Shown: in pieces, positions 17,770 through 26,869 of the stretch | Position numbering within the stretch: the first letter of the stretch is position 1 | How the letters are laid out: each line of letters begins with the position of its first letter | Origin: Algoriphagus lutimaris | GTDB taxonomy: Bacteria > Bacteroidota > Bacteroidia > Cytophagales > Cyclobacteriaceae | Direction: 5' to 3' | DNA: 64,000 bases | NCBI RefSeq assembly: GCF_017051705.1 | Contig: NZ_JAFIDJ010000002.1 | Coordinates: 1,309,151 to 1,373,150 of the forward strand | The notes under the pieces: model-generated | Seen by the model: the letters and a program-made list of their open reading frames with translations, nothing else | What the model was told of the DNA's origin: nothing | Database searches by the model: none | Position numbers and translations under genes: made by a program

Positions 17770-18393
17770 ATGAAAAAGATTGGAAGACTGGATAAACCGG
17801 ACAATTTTAATACTGCACGGATGTTTACCAACCCAATTTTGGAAAGGTTGACAAGAACAAATATCCTAGTACCGATTACAATGTTTATTGTTTTTGCAGG
17901 GATTTCATTTTACTATGCTTTTACCACTACTACAATTGGTTTGGCGATGGGGCTTGGAATTACTGTGGTGGGTTACATCGCTTTTACGTTTGTGGAGTAT
18001 ATGATGCATAAGCATTTCTTCCATATGGAGCCTAGCAATCCGATCAAAGATAAATTACAGTATACAGTTCACGGCGTTCACCATGACTATCCAAAAGATA
18101 AATACAGACTTGCAATGCCTCCATTCGTTTCTGCAGCATATGCAGCAATTTTCTATTTGGTATTTACCTTAATTATGGGGGATTATGCTTTGTATTTTCT
18201 TCCCGGCTTTTTATTCGGATACGCAAGTTATCTTGGCTTTCATTACTTGGTTCATGCGATTGCTCCACCAAAAAACTTCATGAAAGTACTTTGGGTAAAC
18301 CATGCAATTCACCATTATAAAGATCCAGACGTGGCATTTGGGGTGAGTACTCCACTTTGGGATATTCTCTTAGGTACCATGCCGAAAAAATAA
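17770..18393 (+). CDS. Fatty acid hydroxylase/sterol desaturase family membrane enzyme
   Basis: A 207-residue di-iron membrane enzyme. The histidine clusters of the family are in order: HKHFFH (about 79-84), HGVHHDYP (about 97-104), HYLVHA (about 156-161) and NHAIHH (about 175-180), between four hydrophobic segments. Members hydroxylate fatty acyl chains, sphingolipids or sterol-like lipids; hydroxylated sphingolipid or ornithine-lipid tails are plausible products here, but that is inference. A TTG at 17755 opens the frame; the ATG at 17770 is preferred. The gene is closed by a terminator hairpin. Confidence 0.87.
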   Translation: MKKIGRLDKPDNFNTARMFTNPILERLTRTNILVPITMFIVFAGISFYYAFTTTTIGLAMGLGITVVGYIAFTFVEYMMHKHFFHMEPSNPIKDKLQYTVHGVHHDYPKDKYRLAMPPFVSAAYAAIFYLVFTLIMGDYALYFLPGFLFGYASYLGFHYLVHAIAPPKNFMKVLWVNHAIHHYKDPDVAFGVSTPLWDILLGTMPKK

Positions 18394-18402
18394 ACAAACA
18401 TC

Positions 18403-18427
18403 AACCTCCTTCTTGGAGGTTTTTTTA
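18403..18427 (+). terminator. Rho-independent terminator
   Basis: Stem AACCTCC (18403-18409) pairs with GGAGGTT (18415-18421) across a 5-base loop, followed by a run of T. It lies 9 bases after the hydroxylase stop and only 9 bases before the next ATG. Confidence 0.85.
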
Positions 18428-18436
18428 TAAAAACAC

Positions 18437-19264
18437 ATGAAGACAGTAGGGATAATTGGCCTTGGATGGACTGGTTTGCCGTTAGCCCAATATTTAAAAA
18501 GTAAAAGTTGGGAGGTAATTGGCAGTACTACCACTGATCAAAAAAAACAAGAGCTTGAGCAAAAAGGGCTGAAGGTTGTAACCTTAAAAATGAATCCCCA
18601 TCCTGAAGGAAAAGGGTTTCAGAAATTATTTCAAAGTGAATACCTCGTGATCAATATCCCTCCAAGGTCCAGGGTTCAAAGTTCGGATTTCTATTTAGAG
18701 CAGTTGAAATACTTGAAAAGTATGATCAATCAAGCTGGATCAAAAAAAGTTTTATTCGTTTCCAGCACAGGGATTTATCCTTCTGCTCCAAGAGCGAAAG
18801 CCTATGATGAATCTTTCCTACTTACCAGAGAAAATACAGGTAATCCGACCCTTTGGGATGCCGAACAAATGATTACTAATTCAGCAGATTTTGATCTGAC
18901 CATTCTCCGTTTTGGCGGATTAATGGGAGAAGAAAGAGTACCAGGAAAATATTTTTCGGGCAAGGAGCAAGTAAAAGGGCATACACGGGTTAATTATATC
19001 CATCAAGATGATGCTGTAAGGATGATTGCCTGGATTTTGGAAAATGATTTATGGGACGAGATATATAATGGAGTAGCTCCTATTCATTCGGTTAAGAAAG
19101 AGATCTTTGAAAAAAATGCAAAAGACTTAAAAATGCCTCCCCCATTGAGTTATGAGCCTTCGCAGACTGGAGAGGATAGACTGATAGATTCAGAAAAAAT
19201 TATCAAAACAGGTTTTGTGTTCAAATACCCTGATCCCTTAGATTTTCCATATTCCTTGACTTAA
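18437..19264 (+). CDS. NAD(P)-binding Rossmann protein, YeeZ/SDR-like
   Basis: A 275-residue cytoplasmic protein with an N-terminal dinucleotide-binding motif GLGWTGLPLA (GxGxxG, about 8-17) and an atypical extended-SDR body: VLFVSSTGIYP (about 113-123), LTILRFGGLMGE (about 154-165) and VNYIHQDDAVRMI (about 178-190). This arrangement resembles the YeeZ-type NAD-dependent epimerase relatives. The classical YxxxK is not evident, so the catalytic activity is uncertain. It starts immediately after a terminator, so its promoter is probably very close or read-through supplies it. Confidence 0.75.
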   Translation: MKTVGIIGLGWTGLPLAQYLKSKSWEVIGSTTTDQKKQELEQKGLKVVTLKMNPHPEGKGFQKLFQSEYLVINIPPRSRVQSSDFYLEQLKYLKSMINQAGSKKVLFVSSTGIYPSAPRAKAYDESFLLTRENTGNPTLWDAEQMITNSADFDLTILRFGGLMGEERVPGKYFSGKEQVKGHTRVNYIHQDDAVRMIAWILENDLWDEIYNGVAPIHSVKKEIFEKNAKDLKMPPPLSYEPSQTGEDRLIDSEKIIKTGFVFKYPDPLDFPYSLT

Positions 19265-19354
19265 ACCAAAGATTGATTTCATCAGCAATTAAATTGCTTT
19301 GCAGGTGATGAAAAAAAGGCGATATTTTATTCCTTTAACATTAAACCCGCACTG

Positions 19355-21472
19355 ATGAAAATTTCTTACTTCTTGTTAGCCCTCTGTGTTTTTTCTTTGG
19401 TAGGATGTGAAGGAGCAAAAGAAGAAATTGATTATACCGATTGGTCTCATTATGGAGGTCCTGAAGATGGATCTCGCTATTCTTCTCTCCAACAAATCAA
19501 TAAACAAAATGTAGCCAAGCTTTCAGTCGCCTGGACGTATCAGACAGGGGATGCCACCGAAAGATCCCAGATTCAATGTCAGCCCATTGTCGTTGACGGG
19601 CTGCTTTATGGCACTACACCGAAATTAAATGTTTTTGCCCTAGATGCTGAGACTGGGAAAGAAGTTTGGAGATTTGATCCCTTTCAAGTCCTAGGAGGAG
19701 AAAATTCCTGGGCTGGGACCAACCGTGGTGTCAGTTATTGGGAAGAAGGAGAGGATAAAAGAATTCTTTTTGGAGCAGGGAATTGGTTGATGGCTGTCAA
19801 CGCGTTGACAGGACAGCCAATCCTTGAATTCGGAGATCAAGGAAAAGTGGATTTACGGAAAGGGTTGGATACAGAAAGGCAGGATTTTTTAATTGTTGCC
19901 AATGCCCCTGGAGTCATTTTTAAAGATAAAATTATTATAGGAATGAGGCTTTCCGAAGGCTTGGATGCGGCGCCAGGACATATCAGGGCCTATAATGTCA
20001 AAACAGGAGAACGGGAATGGATTTTCCATACCATTCCTCACGAAGGGGAAGAGGGCTACGAAACCTGGGATGCTGAACACATTCAAAAAATTGGTGGGGC
20101 GAACAATTGGGCGGGAATGGTTTTGGACCAGGAAAGGGAAATAGTTTTTGTGCCTACAGGTTCAGCTACCTATGATTTTTGGGGTGGATATAGGAAAGGA
20201 GATAATCTTTATGCCAATTCCTTGGTAGCCTTGAATGCTAATACTGGAGAACTGATCTGGCATTTTCAAGCTGTTCACCATGATGTTTGGGATCGCGACT
20301 TTCCTGCTAATCCAAATTTGATCCGAATTGAAAAAGATGGAAAATGGATTGATGCTGTCGCTCAAATTTCAAAACAAGGGATGACCTATGTTTTTGATCG
20401 GGAAACTGGTAAACCTATTTGGCCAATTGAAGAAATTCCCGTACCCCAATCTACTTTGCCTGGTGAAGAAACATCATCCACGCAGCCGATTCCTACTTTA
20501 CCTGAACCATTTATGAAGATGAGCTTTGAGCAGGAAGACATCCTAAGTTTGAAACCCGAGTGGGAACAGGATATTAGAAATCAACTTGAAAATGTTGAAT
20601 TTGGCGAAACATGGGCGCCTCCAAGTGCTGAACATGGAATTATACTTTTTCCTGGCATGGATGGGGGAGGAGAATGGGGAGGAGCATCATTTGATCCTAA
20701 CACACAAACCTTATATATCAATGCCAATCAAATTCCTTGGCTTATAGAAATGACTCCAAATGCTGAATTTGAGAATGTGGGCCAATCCATTTATACCACT
20801 TATTGCGGGAATTGCCATGGACTGGAAAGAAGAGGGAATCCTCCATCAATTCCATCATTATTGGGTGTTGAAGAGAAGTATTCAGCAGATTCATTACACC
20901 AACTGCTACTAAAAGGTAGAGGTGCTATGCCAGCTTTCAATCATATTTCTGAGGAAAACAGAAAGGTCCTTGTCAACTACCTGCTCAACCAAAAACAAGA
21001 GGAAGGGGAAAAAAAAGAGATGGAATCTAAGGATGCACCCTTGGCTCCTAGGTATTATATGAATGGTTATAAAAGATTGCTAACCAAAGAAGGTTTGTAC
21101 GGTTCCAATCCTCCTTGGGGATTGTTGACGGCCCTTGATATGAATACAGGTAAGAAAAAATGGCAGATCACCTTGGGAGAAATTGACTCTTTAAGCGCTC
21201 AAGGCTTTGCACCCACAGGAACCGAAAATTATGGAGGTCCAGTAGCTACAGCGGGAGGATTACTATTTATTGCAGCCACCAAAGACGAAAAAATCAGGGC
21301 TTTCGACAAAGATACTGGAAACCTACTTTGGGAGGCGAAATTACCTGCTTCTGGACATGCTACTCCGGCAGTTTACGAGCATGGAGGAAAGCAATTTTTA
21401 GTAATTGCATGCGGTGGAGGCAAGGGGACCAAAAGTGGCGATAGCTATGTGGCATTTTCCTTACCCGATTGA
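19355..21472 (+). CDS. PQQ-dependent dehydrogenase with internal cytochrome c segment, lipoprotein
   Basis: A 705-residue quinoprotein oxidising an alcohol or sugar. A lipoprotein signal ends at VGCEG (Cys18), so it is probably anchored facing the periplasm. Propeller repeats such as LDAETGKEVWRFD, YNVKTGEREWIF, LNANTGELIWHF, LDMNTGKKKWQI and FDKDTGNLLWEA mark the PQQ beta-propeller. A CGNCH haem-c motif (484-488) with a later methionine (GAMPAF) forms a cytochrome domain at about 470-555, between propeller blades rather than at an end. The substrate is unknown. Confidence 0.88.
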   Translation: MKISYFLLALCVFSLVGCEGAKEEIDYTDWSHYGGPEDGSRYSSLQQINKQNVAKLSVAWTYQTGDATERSQIQCQPIVVDGLLYGTTPKLNVFALDAETGKEVWRFDPFQVLGGENSWAGTNRGVSYWEEGEDKRILFGAGNWLMAVNALTGQPILEFGDQGKVDLRKGLDTERQDFLIVANAPGVIFKDKIIIGMRLSEGLDAAPGHIRAYNVKTGEREWIFHTIPHEGEEGYETWDAEHIQKIGGANNWAGMVLDQEREIVFVPTGSATYDFWGGYRKGDNLYANSLVALNANTGELIWHFQAVHHDVWDRDFPANPNLIRIEKDGKWIDAVAQISKQGMTYVFDRETGKPIWPIEEIPVPQSTLPGEETSSTQPIPTLPEPFMKMSFEQEDILSLKPEWEQDIRNQLENVEFGETWAPPSAEHGIILFPGMDGGGEWGGASFDPNTQTLYINANQIPWLIEMTPNAEFENVGQSIYTTYCGNCHGLERRGNPPSIPSLLGVEEKYSADSLHQLLLKGRGAMPAFNHISEENRKVLVNYLLNQKQEEGEKKEMESKDAPLAPRYYMNGYKRLLTKEGLYGSNPPWGLLTALDMNTGKKKWQITLGEIDSLSAQGFAPTGTENYGGPVATAGGLLFIAATKDEKIRAFDKDTGNLLWEAKLPASGHATPAVYEHGGKQFLVIACGGGKGTKSGDSYVAFSLPD

Positions 21473-21566
21473 TTTATTGAGACTTTCATTGGGGATAATG
21501 CGCTGAAAAATCCTTAGATTGAATAGGCTTTTTAATTTATTAAACCCATTCAAACCCAAAATAATC

Positions 21567-23108
21567 ATGATGAATCTTGCAGTATTGCTAGAGGAAAGCG
21601 CAAGGAAGTATCCGAATAAAGACGCATTTATTTTTATGGATAAGCACCTCACTTTTGCGCAGATTGATGGTGCTGCAAATCAAATTGCCAATGGACTGAA
21701 TACGCTTGGTATTCATAAAGGAGATCGAGTTGCTTTAAGTTGTCTCAATTTACCTTATTTTCCCATGATCTATTTTGGGATTTTGAAAGCCGGAGCCATT
21801 GTGGTCCCGTTATCGGTCCTATTGAAGCATGATGAAATAGAATACCATCTGCAAAATTCGGGAGCAAAGGCCTATTTCTGCTTTGAAGGGAAAAAGGAAT
21901 TGCCGATGGCAAAGGAAGGTCTGGAAGGATTTAAAAATGTAAGTAACTGCGAACATTTTTTTGTAATCACACCCCAAATGACAGACCCCTCACCTTTTGA
22001 GGGAATTAAGACATTAGGAATGCTTATGTCTAATAGATCTTCGGTTTATTCTACCATGGTCACAGGAGCGGACGATACTGCCGTGATTATTTATACCTCT
22101 GGAACCACAGGTAAGCCCAAAGGGGCAGAGCTTTCACATTCTAATTTGGCTTTGAATGCCATGCTTTCGAAGGATATTCTTTCCTTGGAAAAAGGCGATC
22201 AGTTATTAATCGTATTGCCCCTATTTCACATTTTTGCCATGACGGTACTTATGAATGCGGGACTTTATGTAGGAGCAACCAGCGTTTTACTACCAAGGTT
22301 TGATGGGGTTCAGGTGCTGGGGCTAATGGAGAAACATAAGATTAGTATTTTCGCTGGAGTTCCTACCATGTATTGGGGATTGTTGAACAGCGACGAAACC
22401 CAGTTTGATATTGCCTCAATCGCCAAAAATTTAAAAACATGTATTTCTGGAGGGGCTGCATTACCTGTAAACGTGCTTGAAAATTTCGAGAAGAAATTTA
22501 ACGTTCCTATTTACGAGGGGTATGGAATGTCCGAAGGATCTCCTGTTGTTACTTTCAATCAAAAAGAATTCGGAAAAAAACCGGGCTCTGTTGGCGTACC
22601 GATTTGGGGCGTTGAAGTCAAGGTGGTGGATGAAAAAGGAAAAGAGCTACCGGCAGGAGAAAAAGGTGAATTAATTTATAGAGGACACAATGTGATGAAG
22701 GGATATTATAACAACCCAAAAGCCACCGCAGAAACCTTAAAAGATGGCTGGCTTTATTCAGGAGATGTCGCCATAAAAGATGAGGATGGGTTCTTTTTCA
22801 TCGTGGATAGAACCAAGGAGATGATTATCCGAAAAGGTCTGAATGTCTACCCGAGAGAGATTGAGGAAGTGATGATGAAGCATGATGCAGTGTCTATGGT
22901 GGCTGTGATTGGTGTTCCAAGTGAAGAATCCGGTGAAGAAATCAAGGCTTGTGTGGTTTTGAATCAGGGCTTTGAGCTGAATGAAGATGCTTTGATCGCC
23001 TGGACCAAGGATCATATAGCTTCTTATAAATACCCAAGGATTATCCAGTTTATGGAGGCGCTTCCAATGTCTGCCACCGGAAAGATCTTGAAGAAAGAAC
23101 TCAGTTAA
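21567..23108 (+). CDS. AMP-dependent acyl-CoA synthetase/ligase
   Basis: A 513-residue ANL-superfamily enzyme activating a carboxylic acid, probably a fatty acid, with ATP and CoA. The P-loop is YTSGTTGKPKGAELSHSN (about residues 175-192), the A5 motif YEGYGMSEGSPV, the A7 motif LYSGDVAIKDEDGFFFIVDR and the invariant Lys in SATGKILKKEL near the C-terminus. The frame is open from a TTG at 21519, but MMNLAVLLEESARKYP from the ATG at 21567 matches the usual family start. A bidirectional hairpin terminator follows. Confidence 0.9.
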   Translation: MMNLAVLLEESARKYPNKDAFIFMDKHLTFAQIDGAANQIANGLNTLGIHKGDRVALSCLNLPYFPMIYFGILKAGAIVVPLSVLLKHDEIEYHLQNSGAKAYFCFEGKKELPMAKEGLEGFKNVSNCEHFFVITPQMTDPSPFEGIKTLGMLMSNRSSVYSTMVTGADDTAVIIYTSGTTGKPKGAELSHSNLALNAMLSKDILSLEKGDQLLIVLPLFHIFAMTVLMNAGLYVGATSVLLPRFDGVQVLGLMEKHKISIFAGVPTMYWGLLNSDETQFDIASIAKNLKTCISGGAALPVNVLENFEKKFNVPIYEGYGMSEGSPVVTFNQKEFGKKPGSVGVPIWGVEVKVVDEKGKELPAGEKGELIYRGHNVMKGYYNNPKATAETLKDGWLYSGDVAIKDEDGFFFIVDRTKEMIIRKGLNVYPREIEEVMMKHDAVSMVAVIGVPSEESGEEIKACVVLNQGFELNEDALIAWTKDHIASYKYPRIIQFMEALPMSATGKILKKELS

Positions 23109-23130
23109 GAATCAATTTCTTGGCTTATAA

Positions 23131-23165
23131 AAGGGATGATAGTAATTTTCTAACATCCCTTTTTT
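23131..23165. terminator. Bidirectional terminator between convergent genes
   Basis: AAGGGATG (23131-23138) pairs with CATCCCTT (23154-23161) and is followed by Ts on the plus strand; the minus strand also gives a short T-rich tail. It separates the acyl-CoA ligase from the TonB receptor. Confidence 0.8.
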
Positions 23166-23167
23166 GA

Positions 23168-25516
23168 TTAAAACTCAACACGATAGCTCAGTATAGGGAT
23201 TAATGGAGCTTGATAGGAGGTTTTAATCTCATTGTCCATAGGTTCGAAATAGCTTCCATAGATGTTTTTTCTATTGGTGGCATTTTGGATATCCAAGGCC
23301 CAAGTACGAGTAGATTTTGCCTTATTTCTTTTTAGGCTTATCCTAAAATCAGTCCTGAAGTAAGCGGGATTTTGAGTTTCAAATGCCTTTGCGTCATCCA
23401 AAACGGTTTCTCCTTTTTCGATGGAGTGATCTAGCAAAATAGGAGTGGTTCTTAACCCTCCTCCGTAAATACCTCTAATGTTCACCCCTAAGGTTCTGTT
23501 TTTTTGAAGAGGGAATTCTTTGCCTCCTGTAAAAGTGACATTGAGATTTCCATTATACCTCGTATTCCTCCACACATTTTCCTGAGTTTTATATTGTGAA
23601 TTATACAAAGAAGTAGATAGCAGGAAATAAAGATTGTTGTTGGTAAACTGTTCCAAAGTCAATTCAACACCATAATTTTTTACTAGCCCTTCATTAATTA
23701 ATGCGTCTGTTGCAAAAGACCATTGTTGATTGATGATTGAATAAGTTTCATTCTCCCCTTCTTTGATTGGAATTTGGAATAGATGCTGGTAGTAAGCTTC
23801 GATCTTCATTCTCAACAATGGGTTTAAGGATCGATCGTATCCGAATACAAAGTGATGGGATTTACTCAAATCCAAGTCCTTATTGGGTAGGATAATTTCT
23901 CCTTCCAACTCTTTTTCCGCGAAGTAAGTCCCAAGAGGTTGGACCTGACTATGCAGTCCATATCCAAAACTCAATCGTTGCTTTTCATCTAATTCATATG
24001 CGAGGCTAAATCGTGGCTCTAAAGAGTTTGAATTATTCAGGAGAAGTTGGAGGTAATGAAGCCCTAGGTTAAAAGTCACCCGCTCGCTGGCTTTATAATT
24101 CCATTGCGAAAATGCCTGGATACTTTGAGTATTCCCTTTTGAATTGGCATTAGTGATTATCTGATCCTGCTCCTCATCATAGCTGTTTAGGCGAATGTTA
24201 TAAAACAGTTGATTTAAATACACCCCACTTCGTAGACTGGATCTTGCGGATAGCTTTGAATTTAAAACCGAACTTAACGTGATTTTGGAGCTATTGAAGT
24301 GATCATCATACCTATTTTCATCCACGTATTCATTATCAAGTCTTGAACCTTTGTCTCCCAAAGTATTTCCAGATACCAATAGGGTAGTTTGAAGAAAATT
24401 AGAAGGATTGAGAGTTTGAGAATGTTTGATTCCAGCTGCACCAGTATTGGAAAGGAATTTTGAACTATAGCGATCACCTTCACTTTCCCAGGTAAGAGAG
24501 TCTTGCTCCGCATTGCTTTTTTGATTGCTCAATCCTCCAAAACCAAATAAGGTGATACTGCTGTTTTTACTTGTTGGGAGAAATATGTTAAATGATAAAT
24601 CTTGAAAATTGGTTACAAAATCTCCTAATGGAAGTCCTAGTTTGGAAAGTAAGGAAAGGGTGGAGTACCTATAGTTGATTAGGTAGGACCCTCGATACCC
24701 TGCTGCAATTGGACCTTCTGCAGCTAGATCCAAACCAAGGAATCCAGCTTGGATGGTAAATTCCTGATTTTCGTTATTCCCTTTTCTTAGGTTTAGATCA
24801 AATACACCGGAAAGTGCATTTCCGTATTCGGCAGTAAATGCCCCCGTTAGGAAATCGGAATTAGAAAGAAGCTGGCTACTTAAGATAGAAACTCCTCCTC
24901 CCGAAGTGCCGGGGTTTACAAAGTGGTTAGGGTTAGGAATTTCTATGCCCTCCATTCGCCACAATAATCCGTTTGGACTATTGCCACGAATAGAGATGTT
25001 GTTGTTTCCATCATCCGTGCTCACTACCCCAGAAAAAGAAGCTGCCATTCGTGCTGGATCATTGACTGCTGCAGCAAACTTTCTTGTCTCCTCTACAGAA
25101 AAAGTCCTACCGCTCACCACTATCATATCGTTGATTGTTCGATCCTTATCGCTGGCATTAACTACAAATTCCTGGATTTGTGTGATGTCTTCTTCCAGAG
25201 AAATTTGAAGTACCACTTCTTTGCCCGAATTCACTTGAATGTTTGGAAGGATCAGGTCTTTGTAGCCGACAAAACTTACTCTTAGTGTGTATTGGCCAAT
25301 AGGAACGTTTTTCATTCTAAACTCTCCATACTCATCGGTAATTTCACCAACCAGTGGATCTGTATTTAGAATCATAATGGTAGCTCCAGGCATGGTCACC
25401 TGACTGATTTGATCGACCACTTTTCCTCTAATTGTCTGACTTAATTCCTGTGAAAATCCAGGAAAACTGAAAAATGCTAGAAGCAAGGTTAAATAGAATA
25501 GGAATAGATATTTCAT
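23168..25516 (-). CDS. TonB-dependent receptor with carboxypeptidase-regulatory-like N-terminus
   Basis: A 782-residue outer-membrane transporter with a signal peptide (MKYLFLFYLTLLLAFFSFPGFSQ). A CarboxypepD_reg-like beta domain is at about 28-115 (IRGKVVD...GYKDLIL), then a plug (about 130-240; SIRGNSPNGLLWRMEGIEIPNPNHF, AEYGNALSGVFDL) and a beta-barrel to the C-terminal RVEF, which ends in the aromatic residue expected for barrel assembly. No STN domain is present. The start is the ATG at 25516; a TTG at 25537 is less likely. It is the last gene of the sigma/FecR locus. The ligand is unknown. Confidence 0.9.
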   Translation of the reverse strand: MKYLFLFYLTLLLAFFSFPGFSQELSQTIRGKVVDQISQVTMPGATIMILNTDPLVGEITDEYGEFRMKNVPIGQYTLRVSFVGYKDLILPNIQVNSGKEVVLQISLEEDITQIQEFVVNASDKDRTINDMIVVSGRTFSVEETRKFAAAVNDPARMAASFSGVVSTDDGNNNISIRGNSPNGLLWRMEGIEIPNPNHFVNPGTSGGGVSILSSQLLSNSDFLTGAFTAEYGNALSGVFDLNLRKGNNENQEFTIQAGFLGLDLAAEGPIAAGYRGSYLINYRYSTLSLLSKLGLPLGDFVTNFQDLSFNIFLPTSKNSSITLFGFGGLSNQKSNAEQDSLTWESEGDRYSSKFLSNTGAAGIKHSQTLNPSNFLQTTLLVSGNTLGDKGSRLDNEYVDENRYDDHFNSSKITLSSVLNSKLSARSSLRSGVYLNQLFYNIRLNSYDEEQDQIITNANSKGNTQSIQAFSQWNYKASERVTFNLGLHYLQLLLNNSNSLEPRFSLAYELDEKQRLSFGYGLHSQVQPLGTYFAEKELEGEIILPNKDLDLSKSHHFVFGYDRSLNPLLRMKIEAYYQHLFQIPIKEGENETYSIINQQWSFATDALINEGLVKNYGVELTLEQFTNNNLYFLLSTSLYNSQYKTQENVWRNTRYNGNLNVTFTGGKEFPLQKNRTLGVNIRGIYGGGLRTTPILLDHSIEKGETVLDDAKAFETQNPAYFRTDFRISLKRNKAKSTRTWALDIQNATNRKNIYGSYFEPMDNEIKTSYQAPLIPILSYRVEF

Positions 25517-25592
25517 GGGATTCGTATTTTTTGGCAAAGAAATTCCAGTCTGATCCTAAATCAGGGATGGATTTGTATGGTTTAAAAAGGGA

Positions 25593-26789
25593 TTAGAAGA
25601 ATCGGATTCCGGCTCTGAAGCCAAACCAGAATTGGCCACTTAGATCAGAGTTATATCGGTAGGTTTTTTCAGATATCAGCTTAAAATTGTTGTATAAAAA
25701 CAGGTCTGGATGCTGATCGTAGGAGTTTTCATACAATCTGTAATTGATTGTAGGACCCACAAAAACCCCGAATTTATTTGCCGCTTGAAAGTCAAATCCA
25801 ATATAGAATCGATTGATCAAATTTAAAGCTTCCACATTACCACGATTGAGTTGCTCGGAGGTAAGCTCAACGTTCAAAAAAGTTTTTCTACCAAGTCTGG
25901 GAGAAGATCCGATTCCATAACCAAAAGACCAAGTGGTGAATTCAGTGTTTTCTGGACGGATTCCGGCAAAAAGAATATTATAGAAACTTCTCATTCCTGT
26001 TCTGAAGGCCAGATTAAGAGGTAGGATCTCATTGGTGCTGATCTCAAAGGTATGATAACCGTTTTTGATGATGCTTAGCAAACCAATCGGCACGCCTGTA
26101 ATGCTATCTGAATAATTGATCAATCCGATCTGCGTGCCTTCCACATTTTTTGCAAAGTTCAGGATACCTGCAATCTGGGCTCCTTGGATATCTTTAGAAG
26201 TAAAATTTATCAGGCCTGCTAGTTGCGTACCTTTAACCTCACCTCTTGCAAAGTTTACCAAACCGGCAGCTTGTACGCCCTCTAGACTATTTCCTGCATA
26301 ATTCACGATCCCAGCCCCTTGGAATCCTCGGATACTTTGACCGGTGAAATTTATCAGACCTGCAAGTTGTGCCCCTTCCAAAGATGCAGCAGTAAAATTG
26401 ACAAGACCTGCTCCCTGAACAGCTTTGACTGAGTCTAAAGCCGTGTTTACCAAGCCGGCAAATTGAACTCCGGTTACCTTTCCGCCAACCTGATTAAACA
26501 GCCCCGCCATTTGGACGGACTGCATATCAAATCGATTGATATTGAATAATCCTGCAAGTTCAAGTTTCGAAGTACCCGCGGAATATCCGCCGAGCAGGTT
26601 GAAAGAAAAACCATTGATATAATTTCCTGAATTAGTGCCATTGGTTCCAACATATGGTAAAATCGAAATTTGTAATTCCGTATGGCGAATTTCATTGGAA
26701 GATGAATTTTCCTCGGTTTGTGTGATTCCTGAAAGTGGGTTCAGGGCAAAGAAAATCAATGCCCCGAACAATTTGTTAAATGTTTTCAT
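25593..26789 (-). CDS. Secreted 16-residue-repeat protein (GxQxAGLxN), LA_2272-like
   Basis: A 398-residue exported protein (signal peptide ending near SGITQ). From about residue 75 to 245 it is built of 16-residue units: KLELAGLFNINRFDMQ, SVQMAGLFNQVGGKVT, GVQFAGLVNTALDSVK, then six more and degenerate ends. A C-terminal region of amphipathic strands ending GFRAGIRFF looks like an outer-membrane barrel. The repeat recalls the surface-repeat family named after Leptospira LA_2272; function unknown. It is a paralogue of the upstream gene but lacks its STN domain and has two more repeats. Confidence 0.75.
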   Translation of the reverse strand: MKTFNKLFGALIFFALNPLSGITQTEENSSSNEIRHTELQISILPYVGTNGTNSGNYINGFSFNLLGGYSAGTSKLELAGLFNINRFDMQSVQMAGLFNQVGGKVTGVQFAGLVNTALDSVKAVQGAGLVNFTAASLEGAQLAGLINFTGQSIRGFQGAGIVNYAGNSLEGVQAAGLVNFARGEVKGTQLAGLINFTSKDIQGAQIAGILNFAKNVEGTQIGLINYSDSITGVPIGLLSIIKNGYHTFEISTNEILPLNLAFRTGMRSFYNILFAGIRPENTEFTTWSFGYGIGSSPRLGRKTFLNVELTSEQLNRGNVEALNLINRFYIGFDFQAANKFGVFVGPTINYRLYENSYDQHPDLFLYNNFKLISEKTYRYNSDLSGQFWFGFRAGIRFF

Positions 26790-26833
26790 AGTGTTGGTTT
26801 AGATTTCGTATCTAAGACAATCAAAATCTTTTT

Positions 26834-26843
26834 TACCCCTATG
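26834..26843 (-). promoter_or_regulatory. CATAGGGGTA element upstream of repeat-protein gene
   Basis: The minus-strand 10-mer CATAGGGGTA lies 44 bases before the ATG of the STN-less repeat gene. The same 10-mer is found upstream of the sigma-factor gene of this locus (30184-30193). It may be a shared ECF promoter element or operator; this is inference from two copies. Confidence 0.4.
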
Positions 26844-26869
26844 AAGCATGAGTATTTTTAGAAAAAAAA

